This document shows positions 8,160 through 16,715 of a stretch of DNA of 64,000 nt, piece after piece (position 1 is the stretch's first letter; each line of letters starts with the position of its first letter). The translations under genes were made by a program, and so were the position numbers. The notes beneath the pieces were generated by a model that searched no databases, was not told the DNA's origin, and saw nothing but the letters and a program-made list of their open reading frames with translations. Source of the stretch: Megasphaera vaginalis (ex Bordigoni et al. 2020) (GTDB lineage: Bacteria > Bacillota > Negativicutes > Veillonellales > Megasphaeraceae); contig NZ_OEQB01000002.1 of NCBI RefSeq assembly GCF_900240295.1, positions 62,001 through 126,000 of the forward strand. The letters are read 5' to 3'.

Positions 8160-9533
8160 ATGAATGATATAATCGCGTTGATTCTGGCAGCCGGCAAGGG
8201 GACAAGAATGAAATCCAAATTGCCGAAAGTGCTGCATAAAGTCGGCGGTGTGCCTATGGTGGAACGCGTGCTGCATACGGCGCAGGCTGCAGGCACGACA
8301 CGACAGATCGTCGTTGTCGGGTTCGGCGGCGACCTGGTTCGGGATTCTTTGCGCAATCAGGCTGAAACGGCAGTACAGGCGGAACAGTTGGGAACCGGTC
8401 ATGCCGTATTGCAGGCGGAGCCGCTGCTGCAAGGCATATCGGGAACGCTTTTGGTAACGTGCGGCGATACGCCGCTGCTCCGAACGGAAACGCTCGACGC
8501 TTTGCTGGCACAGCATTTGCAAACGCAGGCTGCGGCTACCGTTCTGACGGCTCGGCTGCCGGACCCTTCCGGGTATGGCCGCGTGATTCGCGGTGCCGGC
8601 GGGCAGGTCGCCAAAATCGTTGAACAGAAAGATGCAACGCCAGATGAACTGGCCGTTACGGAAGTGAATGCCGGTATCTACTGTTTTGCAATACCTCTGC
8701 TCTGGGAGCTGCTGCATGACTTGAAAAACGATAATGCGCAAGGCGAGTATTACCTGACCGACATCATCGGCATGTTGACGGAACGAAAAGCCGTCGTCGG
8801 CGCCGTCGCCGCTGCCGATTATGCGGAAACGCTAGGTGTCAATTCCCGCCAGCAGCTGGCTGCGGCAGAAGCGATTCTGCGCCGCCGCAAACTTGACGAA
8901 CTGCTGACCGCCGGCGTTTCGATCATTGATCCGGCGAGTACATACGTCGATACGACGGTTACTGTCGGCCGGGATACGGTATTATATCCCGGTACGATCC
9001 TGGAAGGGCGGACGACGATCGGCGAAGACTGTCAGATCGGTCCGTATGTGCGTATGACGAATGTTGTTATGGGCGATAACGACTGCCTCCAATTTACGTA
9101 TGCACATGATTGTGAAATCAAAAATGGCTGTGAGATCGGCCCGTTCGTCCATTTTCGACCCGATACGATTGTCGGCAACGGGGTTAAAGTCGGCAACTAT
9201 ATGGAAGTGAAAAATTCGAAAATCGGTGACGGTACAAAGTTACCGCATTTGAGTTATATCGGTGACAGCGATGTCGGCAGCGGCGTCAATATCGGCTGCG
9301 GCACGATTACTGTTAATTATGACGGCAAGGTCAAGCATCGCACGACGATTGCAGATCATGCCTTTGTCGGCTGCAACAGCAATCTCGTTGCCCCGGTGAC
9401 CGTCGGCGAGTACGCTTATGTTGCTGCCGGATCAACGGTTACCAAGGATGTGCCGGAACGGTCTTTGGCCGTAGGCAGAGCGAAGCAGCGCAATATTGAA
9501 GGCTGGGTAAAAGAGGATACATATAAGAAATGA
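8160..9533 (+). CDS. glmU: Bifunctional UDP-GlcNAc pyrophosphorylase/GlcN-1-P acetyltransferase
   Basis: A 457-residue protein of the usual GlmU length. The N-terminal half has the nucleotidyltransferase signature LAAGKGTRMKSKLPKVLH, the GTGHAV uridine site and EVNAGIYCF; the C-terminal half (about 250-445) is a left-handed beta-helix of hexapeptide repeats with the acetyltransferase histidine in GPFVHFRPDT and the NYDG and PVTVG stretches. It makes UDP-GlcNAc for peptidoglycan and lipid A. ATG at 8160 follows AAGGAGGT. It is the first gene of a glmU-prs-pth cluster, the order common in Firmicutes. Confidence 0.97.
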   Translation: MNDIIALILAAGKGTRMKSKLPKVLHKVGGVPMVERVLHTAQAAGTTRQIVVVGFGGDLVRDSLRNQAETAVQAEQLGTGHAVLQAEPLLQGISGTLLVTCGDTPLLRTETLDALLAQHLQTQAAATVLTARLPDPSGYGRVIRGAGGQVAKIVEQKDATPDELAVTEVNAGIYCFAIPLLWELLHDLKNDNAQGEYYLTDIIGMLTERKAVVGAVAAADYAETLGVNSRQQLAAAEAILRRRKLDELLTAGVSIIDPASTYVDTTVTVGRDTVLYPGTILEGRTTIGEDCQIGPYVRMTNVVMGDNDCLQFTYAHDCEIKNGCEIGPFVHFRPDTIVGNGVKVGNYMEVKNSKIGDGTKLPHLSYIGDSDVGSGVNIGCGTITVNYDGKVKHRTTIADHAFVGCNSNLVAPVTVGEYAYVAAGSTVTKDVPERSLAVGRAKQRNIEGWVKEDTYKK

Positions 9534-9595
9534 CCGGCTAATCATGTAGATTTACATTTTAGCATACATGCAGACAGTATTTAGGAGGCTGACGA

Positions 9596-10561
9596 ATGAG
9601 TTACGAAGACGGGAAAAAGCTGAAAATTTTTACGGGAAATGCGAATCCGCAGTTAGCAAAGGAAATTGCCGCTTATTTGGGTCTGGAATTAGGGAAAGCC
9701 TTTGTCGGCAAATTCAATAATGGCGAAGTGCAGATTATGATTGATGAAAGCGTTCGCGGTAAAGACGTGTTTATTGTACAGCCGACCAGCCAGCCGGTGA
9801 ATGATAACTTAATGGAGCTGCTGATTATGGCGGATGCGCTGAAACGCGCTTCGGCGCGCCATATTACGGCCGTTGTTCCTTATTACGGTTATGCCCGTCA
9901 GGATCGTAAGACGCGCGGCCGTGAGCCGATTACTTCGAAGCTCGTCGCCGATTTGATGGTCACTTCGGGAATCACCCGCGTCGTAACGATGGATTTGCAC
10001 GCAGGACAGATTCAGGGATTTTTCGACATTCCCGTCGATCATCTCGGTTCGGCATCCATTATGGCCAAATATATCAATCAGAAAAAGGAAGATACCGATT
10101 TGGGCGACCTTGTCGTCGTTTCTCCCGATCTCGGCGGTGTAACGCGGGCGCGGGATCTGGCTGACCGGGTCAATGCGCCGATTGCCATTATCGAAAAACG
10201 CCGGCCCCGTCCCGGTGTTGCTGAAGTCATGAATATCATCGGTAACGTCGAAGGGAAGACCTGTATTATCATCGACGATATCGTCGATACGGCCGGTTCT
10301 CTCTGCGGCGGCGCCAAGGCGCTGCATGAACGGGGCGCGTCACGGGTCATTGCAGCCTGTGCTCATGCCGTTTTGACGGATCCTGCCGTACAGCGCATTA
10401 ACGATTCCTTTATTTCCGAACTGATCATTACCAATACGATTCCCTTGCCGGAAGAAAAGAAGAGCGAAAAGATCAAGGCCCTTTCCGTAGCGCCGCTTCT
10501 GGGAGAAGCGATTATGCGTATCTTCCACGACGTTTCTGTCAGCAAGCTCTTTGAAAAGTAA
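9596..10561 (+). CDS. prs: Ribose-phosphate pyrophosphokinase
   Basis: A 321-residue class I PRPP synthetase that converts ribose-5-phosphate and ATP to PRPP for histidine, nucleotide and NAD synthesis. Seen are [10 protein letters not shown], the flexible-loop [29 protein letters not shown], and the PRPP-binding stretch [13 protein letters not shown]. Length matches the family. ATG at 9596 follows AGGAGG. It lies 62 bases after glmU and 12 bases before pth. Confidence 0.97.
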   Translation: MSYEDGKKLKIFTGNANPQLAKEIAAYLGLELGKAFVGKFNNGEVQIMIDESVRGKDVFIVQPTSQPVNDNLMELLIMADALKRASARHITAVVPYYGYARQDRKTRGREPITSKLVADLMVTSGITRVVTMDLHAGQIQGFFDIPVDHLGSASIMAKYINQKKEDTDLGDLVVVSPDLGGVTRARDLADRVNAPIAIIEKRRPRPGVAEVMNIIGNVEGKTCIIIDDIVDTAGSLCGGAKALHERGASRVIAACAHAVLTDPAVQRINDSFISELIITNTIPLPEEKKSEKIKALSVAPLLGEAIMRIFHDVSVSKLFEK

Positions 10562-10573
10562 GGAGATGCGCCG

Positions 10574-11146
10574 GTGCATATGATTGTGGGTCTGGGCAAT
10601 CCGGGCCGTGAATACGAACGATCAAAACACAATACGGGCTTTTTAGTCGTCGATGAACTGGCGAAGCGTTGGGAAGTGAACTGCTGGCAGTCGAAGATGG
10701 AGGCACTGGTGGCGACGGCAACTGTGGGCGGCGAACCGGTTCTTCTCGTGAAACCGCAGACTTACATGAATGAAAGCGGTCGCGCCGTCGGTCCGCTGAT
10801 GCGCTGGTATAAGATTGATGAACCGGATGTATACGTCATCTATGACGATTTGGATCTGCCCGTAGGCAAATTGCGCATTCGGACGAACGGCAGCGACGGC
10901 GGCCATAATGGGATCAAGAGTCTTTTCGCCAACGGCTGTCGTGACTTTACCCGCTTCCGTATCGGTATCGGTCGGCCTTTGCCGCACCGTGACGTCATCG
11001 ATCACGTCTTGACACCGTTTCCGGAAGAATTGCAGGAACCCTACGGCGCGGGAATTCAAGCGGCGGCGAAGGCTGTCGAGGGTTGTTTGGCACTCGGTGT
11101 GAGCAAAGGAATGAATCGGTTTAATCCGAAGAAAAAGAATCGGTGA
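10574..11146 (+). CDS. pth: Peptidyl-tRNA hydrolase
   Basis: A 190-residue Pth. The catalytic residues are recognisable: the first Asn and His in GLGNPGREYERSKHNTGFLVVD, MNESGRAVGPLM, YDDLDLPVGKLRIRTNGSDGGHNG (catalytic Asp and Asn region), and the RIGIGRP turn. It frees tRNA from peptidyl-tRNA released by stalled ribosomes. GTG at 10574 lies 9 bases after AAGGAG and is preferred over the ATG two codons later. It is the last gene before a strong terminator. Confidence 0.96.
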   Translation: MHMIVGLGNPGREYERSKHNTGFLVVDELAKRWEVNCWQSKMEALVATATVGGEPVLLVKPQTYMNESGRAVGPLMRWYKIDEPDVYVIYDDLDLPVGKLRIRTNGSDGGHNGIKSLFANGCRDFTRFRIGIGRPLPHRDVIDHVLTPFPEELQEPYGAGIQAAAKAVEGCLALGVSKGMNRFNPKKKNR

Positions 11147-11200
11147 CCAGGTAGGTCGCGTTGCTGCGAGTTGTCGTGACAGTATTTGCCGGGTAGGCGA

Positions 11201-11230
11201 AAGCGGTACGTCTTTAAAGACGTACCGCTT
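11201..11230 (+). terminator. Terminator after glmU-prs-pth
   Basis: A 30-base perfect palindrome (AAGCGGTACGTCTTT and its complement) followed on the plus strand by CTTTGTTCTTTT. The convergent hemB ends about 90 bases further on. The T-run is better on the plus strand. Confidence 0.85.
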
Positions 11231-11322
11231 CTTTGTTCTTTTCGCTATAATCGGAGTTGGAAACGGATTCTTTTGGTAGGTTCGGCTTGTTTCGCTTATG
11301 TGCGGATTCGGCGTATTTCTTT

Positions 11323-12303
11323 TTAGTTTTCGGCGAGCCAATGAGCGGCAGCCAATGCGTGATAGGTAATGATGATATCGGCGCCGGCCCGTTTCATGGA
11401 CAGGAGGGATTCGAGAACGACGCGCTTTTCGTCGATCCAGCCGTTGGCGGCCGCCGCTTTGACCATGGCATATTCCCCGCTGACGTTGTAGACGGCTACC
11501 GGACGGTCGATGCGCTGTCGCGTCTGACTGACGATGTCGAGATAGGTCATGGCCGGCTTGATCATGATGATGTCGGCGCCTTCGGCCAGATCAAGATCCA
11601 CTTCTTTCTGCGCTTCGCGCGCGTTGGCCGGATCCATCTGATATTGTCTGCGGTCGCCGAATTGCGGCGCCGAATCGGCGGCGTCACGGAAAGGACCGTA
11701 GAAGGCGGAGGCATATTTGACGGCGTACGACATGATCGCTGTGTTTTTCAATCCTTTTTCGTCCAGGGCCGTGCGGATGGCGGCGATTCGGCCGTCCATC
11801 ATGTCTGACGGCGCAATGATGTCGGCGCCGCTTTCGGCTTGGCTGACGGCGATTTTCTGCAGAAGCTCGAGCGTCGCGTCATTGTCGACGTAGCGGCCGT
11901 TTAACTTGCCGCAATGGCCGTGTGTCGTGTACTGGCAGAGGCAGACGTCGCCGACGATGATGCTGTCGGGCAGCTCGCGTTTGATGGCCTGCATGGCCTG
12001 CTGTACAGGTGAGGTCATATCCCAGGCGGCGGAACCGATGGCGTCTTTATAAGCGGGAAGGCCGAAAATTTCGATGCCGTTAATACCGGCAGCAGCGGCT
12101 TTCTTCGCCGTTTCCACGGCGTTGTCTACGGAAAGGTGAAAACAGCCGGGCATGCTGGGGATTTCTTCTTTGATGTTGCTGCCGGCGACGACGAAGACAG
12201 GGTAAATAAAATCGTCGGCAGAAAGCGACGTTTCCCGAACGAGGGAACGAAGCGCTGCCGTAAGGCGGAGGCGGCGGGGCCGCAGGGATGGCAAAGGAAG
12301 CAT
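11323..12303 (-). CDS. hemB: Porphobilinogen synthase (delta-aminolevulinate dehydratase)
   Basis: A 326-residue HemB that joins two 5-aminolevulinate molecules into porphobilinogen. The zinc-type metal site DVCLCQYTTHGHCG has all three cysteines. The two Schiff-base lysines are in SYAVKYAS and MIKPAMTY. It is the last gene of the minus-strand tetrapyrrole operon, starting 3 bases after the stop of cobA-hemD. ATG at 12303 sits behind GGAGAG inside the end of the upstream gene. Confidence 0.96.
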   Translation of the reverse strand: MLPLPSLRPRRLRLTAALRSLVRETSLSADDFIYPVFVVAGSNIKEEIPSMPGCFHLSVDNAVETAKKAAAAGINGIEIFGLPAYKDAIGSAAWDMTSPVQQAMQAIKRELPDSIIVGDVCLCQYTTHGHCGKLNGRYVDNDATLELLQKIAVSQAESGADIIAPSDMMDGRIAAIRTALDEKGLKNTAIMSYAVKYASAFYGPFRDAADSAPQFGDRRQYQMDPANAREAQKEVDLDLAEGADIIMIKPAMTYLDIVSQTRQRIDRPVAVYNVSGEYAMVKAAAANGWIDEKRVVLESLLSMKRAGADIIITYHALAAAHWLAEN

Positions 12304-12306
12304 TTT

Positions 12307-13818
12307 TTACTCTCCAATCTCTTGGTTTATTTTAGCGGCTAAGCCGGGAATCGTGTACGTGTCGGCAATGATGCGGGGCGCAAGGCCATATTCGGCGCAG
12401 GTCTGCGCCGTGATCGGGCCGATGCAGGCAAAGATCACCCCGGCGAGGCGGCTCTTATCGCCGCCGAGGAATGTCATCAGACTGGTTACGGTTGACGAAC
12501 TGGTGAAGGTGATGACGTCGACGGCGCCGTCGTCGAGGAGTTGCAGCAGACGGGCTTTGTTTTCTTCGGCAGGAACGGCGCAGTAGGCTTCACAGACATC
12601 GACTGCGGCGCCCAGTGCGCGAAGGGTATCGGGCAATACGGAACGGGCCTTGCGAGCTCGCGGCAGCAGTATTCTGGTCGTTGTCGAAATGTGGGGAGCC
12701 AGGGCTGCGGCCAATTCTTCGGCGTGATAGTTTTTCGGAATGATGTCGGCGCGAAGGCCGTAAGGCCGTAGCGCGGCGTCGGTAGCGGAACCGATAACGG
12801 CGATTTTGGCCTGTCCCAAGGCGCGGCTGTCTTTGCCGCTGGCGGTAAGGCGGTCAAAAAAGGCGTGTACTCCGTTGGCACTGGTGAAAACGATCCATTC
12901 ATAGGCCGGGAGGGTGTCAATGGCCGTATCCAATGCCGCGTAGGCGTCGGCAGGCGGCGTCAGTCTGATCGTCGGTACTTCGAGGCAGCAGGCGCCCATT
13001 TCTTCCAGGGCCGCCGTCAGGGCCGATGCCTGGGCCTGCGTCCTGGTAACGACGATGCGTTTGCCGAAGAGCGGTTTGGTGTCGTACCAGGCAAGGTGAC
13101 GGCGCAGACCGACGACGGAGCCGACGACGAAGACGGCCGGCGGCTTCAATCTTGCTTTTGCTGCATCGGCCGCGGCGGTTCCCAACGTCGTTGTCAGGAC
13201 TTCCTGATTGGGCCGCGTACCCCAGCGGACGAAGGCAGCCGGCGTAGACGGAGATTTACCGCAGGCCAGGAGGCGGGCCGTCAGGTGCGGCAGGTGGTGA
13301 ACGCCCATGAGGAAGATCAACGTGTCAACAGCGCCGGCCAGTTTGTCCCAATGGACGGAAGACGTTGTTTTCAGCGGGTCTTCATGGCCCGTAATGACAG
13401 CAAATGACGAAGCTTCGCGGCGGTCCGTTACGGGAATGCCGGCATAGGCCGGTGCGGCAATGGCGGAGGAAACGCCGGGGACGATTTCGAATGGGATTTT
13501 TGCCGCCGCCAAGGCAGACGCTTCTTCACCGCCACGGCCGAAGACGAAGGGGTCGCCGCCTTTGAGGCGGACGACGGTCTTTCCGGCGTCGGCTGCGGCA
13601 ATGAGCAGCGCGTTGATTTCTTCTTGGCGCAATGTATGGCGCGCCGCCGTCTTACCGGCGTAAATCGTTTCCGCATTGGCGGCGAAAGAGAGGAGCCGTT
13701 TGTCGGCTAAGCGGTCGTAAACGACGACGTCGGCCCGCTCCAGCAATTCCTTGCCGCGCAGCGTCAGCAGCTTGTAATTGCCGGGACCGGCGCCTACGAG
13801 ATAAACCGTCCCCGTCAT
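12307..13818 (-). CDS. Fused uroporphyrinogen-III C-methyltransferase/uroporphyrinogen-III synthase (CobA-HemD)
   Basis: A 503-residue fusion. Residues 1-~245 are a SUMT/CobA methyltransferase: VGAGPGNYKLLTLRG, VVRLKGGDPFVFGRGGEE, VPGVSSAIAAPAYAGIPVT. Residues ~250-503 are HemD, a divergent two-lobe fold with IVVTRTQAQ at its start and FTSSSTVTS near its end. It closes hydroxymethylbilane to uroporphyrinogen III and dimethylates it to precorrin-2, feeding siroheme and corrinoids. ATG at 13818 overlaps the hemC stop as ATGA. This fusion is common in Firmicutes. An alternative start 41 codons upstream lies within hemC and lacks a ribosome site. Confidence 0.95.
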   Translation of the reverse strand: MTGTVYLVGAGPGNYKLLTLRGKELLERADVVVYDRLADKRLLSFAANAETIYAGKTAARHTLRQEEINALLIAAADAGKTVVRLKGGDPFVFGRGGEEASALAAAKIPFEIVPGVSSAIAAPAYAGIPVTDRREASSFAVITGHEDPLKTTSSVHWDKLAGAVDTLIFLMGVHHLPHLTARLLACGKSPSTPAAFVRWGTRPNQEVLTTTLGTAAADAAKARLKPPAVFVVGSVVGLRRHLAWYDTKPLFGKRIVVTRTQAQASALTAALEEMGACCLEVPTIRLTPPADAYAALDTAIDTLPAYEWIVFTSANGVHAFFDRLTASGKDSRALGQAKIAVIGSATDAALRPYGLRADIIPKNYHAEELAAALAPHISTTTRILLPRARKARSVLPDTLRALGAAVDVCEAYCAVPAEENKARLLQLLDDGAVDVITFTSSSTVTSLMTFLGGDKSRLAGVIFACIGPITAQTCAEYGLAPRIIADTYTIPGLAAKINQEIGE

Positions 13819-14774
13819 GGTCGCTCTCCTTGGCAAGGGGCGGTAATGCCGAGGCCGGCAAGGACCTCGCGTCCGCCGGAGGCCAGCAGTTCGTCGGCCA
13901 GATTCATTGCCAGTCTTTCCGTATCGGCCGTGACCGGGCAAGTCGCTTTACGGCGGTACAGGACCGCGCCGTCGGCAGAAGCGATGACCGCTTCCAGACT
14001 GAAGAGGCGGCCGGAGATATGGCCGAAGACGCCGACAGGAACCTGGCAGCTGCCTTCAATACGGCGCAAAAAGGCGCGTTCGGCAGTAACGGTAAGGGCC
14101 GTTGAGGGATCGTTGAGACGGTGCAGCATTCGGCGCAGATCGTCGTCACCGCGCCTGGCTTCCACGGCGAGAACGCCCTGCCCGACAGCCGGCAGACAGA
14201 GCGCTGTCGGCAAGTATTGCCGGATGCGGTCATCCAGACCGAGACGCTGTAAGCCGGCGGCGGCCAGGATGATGGCGTCATAGTCTCCGGCATCGAGCTT
14301 GGACAGCCGGGTAAGGATGTTGCCGCGCAGGTTTTTGATCGTAATGTCGCGGCGGCAGTGCAGAAGCTGCGCGGCGCGGCGCAGGCTGGACGTGCCGACG
14401 ATGGCGCCGGCAGGCAGTGTTTCAAAGGTTTTATACGTATTGGAGATAAAGGCGTCACGGTGATCGCCGCGTCTTGTCAAGGCGGCGATGCACAGATCAG
14501 ACGGCAAACTTGTCGGCATGTCCTTCAAACTGTGGACGGCAATATCGATCGTGCCGTTGACCATTTCTTTTTCCAGTTCTTTAATAAATAGCCCTTTACC
14601 GCCGATTTTTGCCAGCGGCGCGTCGAGCAGCATATCGCCTGTAGTGACAATCGGTTTGTACTGTATCTGCAGCAGCGGCGCGATTTTTTTTATTTCAGCG
14701 CCGATAGAGAGGGCTTGCCGGACGGCAAGTCTGCTTTTCCTGGTGCCGATGACGATGGTTCGGTTTTCTGTCAT
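13815..14774 (-). CDS. hemC: Hydroxymethylbilane synthase (porphobilinogen deaminase)
   Basis: A 319-residue HemC that polymerises four porphobilinogens into hydroxymethylbilane. Seen are GTRKSRLAVRQA at the N-terminus, HSLKDMPTSLP with the catalytic aspartate, GTSSLRRAAQLL, and EGSCQVPVGVFG with the cysteine that anchors the dipyrromethane cofactor. ATG at 14774 follows GGAGAACAT. A hairpin lies directly upstream, and the start is 178 bases from the precorrin-2 dehydrogenase gene, a gap where hemA sits in many related operons. Confidence 0.96.
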   Translation of the reverse strand: MTENRTIVIGTRKSRLAVRQALSIGAEIKKIAPLLQIQYKPIVTTGDMLLDAPLAKIGGKGLFIKELEKEMVNGTIDIAVHSLKDMPTSLPSDLCIAALTRRGDHRDAFISNTYKTFETLPAGAIVGTSSLRRAAQLLHCRRDITIKNLRGNILTRLSKLDAGDYDAIILAAAGLQRLGLDDRIRQYLPTALCLPAVGQGVLAVEARRGDDDLRRMLHRLNDPSTALTVTAERAFLRRIEGSCQVPVGVFGHISGRLFSLEAVIASADGAVLYRRKATCPVTADTERLAMNLADELLASGGREVLAGLGITAPCQGERP

Positions 14775-14788
14775 ATGTTCTCCTTCCG

Positions 14789-14817
14789 GACATCCGTAGC
14801 GAACCTGTTCGGATGTC
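14789..14817 (-). promoter_or_regulatory. Hairpin just upstream of hemC ribosome site
   Basis: An inverted repeat with an 8-base stem, GACATCCG/CGGATGTC, and a 13-base loop lies 15 bases from the hemC start. It has no T-run, so it is not an obvious terminator. The 14775-14952 gap has no gene and no recognisable cobalamin or other riboswitch. Confidence 0.4.
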
Positions 14818-14952
14818 TGTTGCTGATATCATTGCCTGCAGTGCAGACGGTGTACTCGCGGAGCTTCCTGTTAACGCGGCGTAAGAAGGCCGCACGGAGG
14901 CGGTCTCTTTTGCAAGGGTAATGATTCCTTTCCGGCCAGCGGCGCCGCCTTA

Positions 14953-15588
14953 TCATTCGAACCGGTAGCGGTCAATTGCATGGCGGAGCCGCGCCTCGGC
15001 CGCATCGATATTTCCTGCGGCGACGAGGGCCATGACGTCGTCCGTCAGCGCCTGCCGCCAAAATTGCTGTCTTTCCTGCGGTGTCTTCAATGTTTGTCGC
15101 GCTTCCCGGCGAAGTTGAACGAGGCTTTCCAGGAAGAGCCCGTAGCCAGCGCCGATTTCCGCTGCTAAGACCCGGCGAAAATAGCGGGAGAGAGCCGGTG
15201 ACTTTCCGCTGGTGCCGATCGTGATCAGCAGGTCGCCGCGACGGATGACGGCAGGTGCGGCAAAATCACTGATTGCCGGCACATCACAGACGTTGACCAA
15301 GATTCGCCGGCGTCGTGCTTCGGCGGCCGCAGCCCTGTTGACGGCCTGATTATCGGCGGCGCAAATAAGAAGGTCAAAGGCCTTCACGTCGCCGTCGGTA
15401 TACTCTTTTTTTTGCCAATGCACTTGCCCGCTGTCGGCCAGCAGCCGCAATTCACGACAGAGCAGCGGCGAGATGATCGTCACCTGTGCCTGTGCCGCCA
15501 AGAGTCCTTGCACCTTTTGCAGTGCAACGTTGCCGCCGCCGATGACCAGGCAGGGACGGGCTGAAAGAAAAAGGTTGATCGGATACAT
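14953..15588 (-). CDS. Precorrin-2 dehydrogenase/sirohydrochlorin ferrochelatase-like protein
   Basis: A 211-residue member of the SirC/Met8p/CysG-N family. The Rossmann motif GGGNVALQKVQGLL is at residues 17-30. The catalytic aspartate region is NVCDVPAISDF, and GTSGKSPALSRYFRR is the typical substrate-site stretch. It oxidises precorrin-2 with NAD+ to sirohydrochlorin; ferrochelatase activity varies in the family. ATG at 15588 follows GGACCTCCTC. It is the first gene of the tetrapyrrole operon seen here. A 14-base direct repeat overlaps its probable promoter. Confidence 0.92.
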   Translation of the reverse strand: MYPINLFLSARPCLVIGGGNVALQKVQGLLAAQAQVTIISPLLCRELRLLADSGQVHWQKKEYTDGDVKAFDLLICAADNQAVNRAAAAEARRRRILVNVCDVPAISDFAAPAVIRRGDLLITIGTSGKSPALSRYFRRVLAAEIGAGYGLFLESLVQLRREARQTLKTPQERQQFWRQALTDDVMALVAAGNIDAAEARLRHAIDRYRFE

Positions 15589-15622
15589 GAGGAGGTCCCT
15601 TCTTTTTGCAAATCATTTCATC

Positions 15623-15653
15623 AGTATAACAAATATTATAGTATAACAAATAT
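15623..15653 (-). promoter_or_regulatory. Tandem 14-base direct repeat over the sirC-hemC promoter region
   Basis: AGTATAACAAATAT occurs twice (15623-15636 and 15640-15653), 17 bases apart start to start. Read on the minus strand each copy holds TATACT, a good -10 hexamer, and a TATAAT overlaps the junction. This lies 35-65 bases before the precorrin-2 dehydrogenase start. It could be doubled promoters or an operator. Confidence 0.5.
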
Positions 15654-15749
15654 GCGGTAAATGCTATGCCGCAGTTAGAATAAATGATGTTCCGGCATAT
15701 GAATCAGGCAGGAAACGGCAGCAGATTGACGGAAGAATGCGGAAATAAA

Positions 15750-15778
15750 TTGACAATATCCGTAATTTGGTAAATAAT
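15750..15778 (+). promoter_or_regulatory. Promoter of the D-Ala-D-Ala carboxypeptidase gene
   Basis: TTGACA (15750-15755), a 17-base spacer, and AATAAT as -10 (15773-15778), about 60 bases before the start. The intergenic stretch 15589-15838 is AT-rich and holds only divergent promoter signals. Confidence 0.6.
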
Positions 15779-15838
15779 AACAAAAGATGGCATAAAATAT
15801 TAATGATAACAGAAATCAAGAAATGAGGATGTGGCAAG

Positions 15839-16684
15839 GTGATGATTTTTTTTCGTAAACGAGTGCTTCCGACTGTAGTGATGGCTTTCTTTCTGCTTCT
15901 TGCCGCGGCGGCCGGTAACGGTGTTCAGGCGTATGTGCCGCCGACAGCGGCGGAAGCCGTGTGCATGCTTGATGCAGATACAGGCAAGATACTCTACCGC
16001 GTCAATCCCGATAAATGGGTTCATCCGGCAAGTACAACGAAGATCGTCACCTTTATAACGGCATTGGATCAGGGTGGAGATCGCTTGGATGATCAGCTGC
16101 AGATTTCGGCGGAAGCGGCCAATACGGAACCTTCCGTGCTGGGTATCAGTCCGAGCGATAAACTCACGATTAAAGAAGCGATGCGCGGCATGATGGTCGT
16201 TTCGGGCAACGATGTGGCGGTGGCGGTGGCGCAAACCTTAGGCGGCACTGTCGCAGGTTACGCGGACATGATGAATGCCGAAGCTGCCAAGATGGGGGCC
16301 AGGCATACGCATTTTGTCAATCCGAACGGCTTGACGGCGCCCCGCCATTATACGACGGCTGTCGATATGGCGCGTATGGCTGCGTACGGCTTGAAGCATT
16401 ATCCCGAATTCCGTTATGCTGTTTCGTTGCCTTCTTACACGGTTAAATACATGGACGGTTCGACAAAGTACGTGACGACGACGAACAAGTTTTTGACCGG
16501 CGGGTATGAAGGCGCCGACGGCGTCAAAACAGGCTATACGGATGCCGCAGGGCCTTGCCTCGTCGCTTCGGCGACGCGAGGCGGGCATACGTTGGTCGTG
16601 GCTTTGTTTAATGACGATAATCGATGGGAAGATGCGCAGGCGATTCTCGACTACGGCTTTCGGCGCTTGCAGACCGGCGTATAA
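15839..16684 (+). CDS. D-alanyl-D-alanine carboxypeptidase (S11, DacF/PBP5 type)
   Basis: A 281-residue exported serine carboxypeptidase that trims the terminal D-Ala from peptidoglycan stem peptides. A signal peptide covers residues 1-31. Active-site motifs are S65-T-T-K68, S122-G-N and K230-T-G. It lacks the C-terminal PBP5-C domain and the membrane-anchor helix of longer relatives, so it is shorter than the common 380-430 residues and probably soluble in the periplasm. GTG at 15839 with an ATG right after; GAGG lies 10 bases upstream. A response regulator gene follows by 31 bases. Confidence 0.93.
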   Translation: MMIFFRKRVLPTVVMAFFLLLAAAAGNGVQAYVPPTAAEAVCMLDADTGKILYRVNPDKWVHPASTTKIVTFITALDQGGDRLDDQLQISAEAANTEPSVLGISPSDKLTIKEAMRGMMVVSGNDVAVAVAQTLGGTVAGYADMMNAEAAKMGARHTHFVNPNGLTAPRHYTTAVDMARMAAYGLKHYPEFRYAVSLPSYTVKYMDGSTKYVTTTNKFLTGGYEGADGVKTGYTDAAGPCLVASATRGGHTLVVALFNDDNRWEDAQAILDYGFRRLQTGV

Positions 16685-16715
16685 CGGCTGCGCAGCGACA
16701 AGGGGGGGAGAAGGC

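Noticed and set aside
12541-14105. Several long plus-strand frames opposite cobA-hemD and hemC
   Set aside because: High GC third positions leave antisense frames open; the minus-strand proteins are recognised enzymes.
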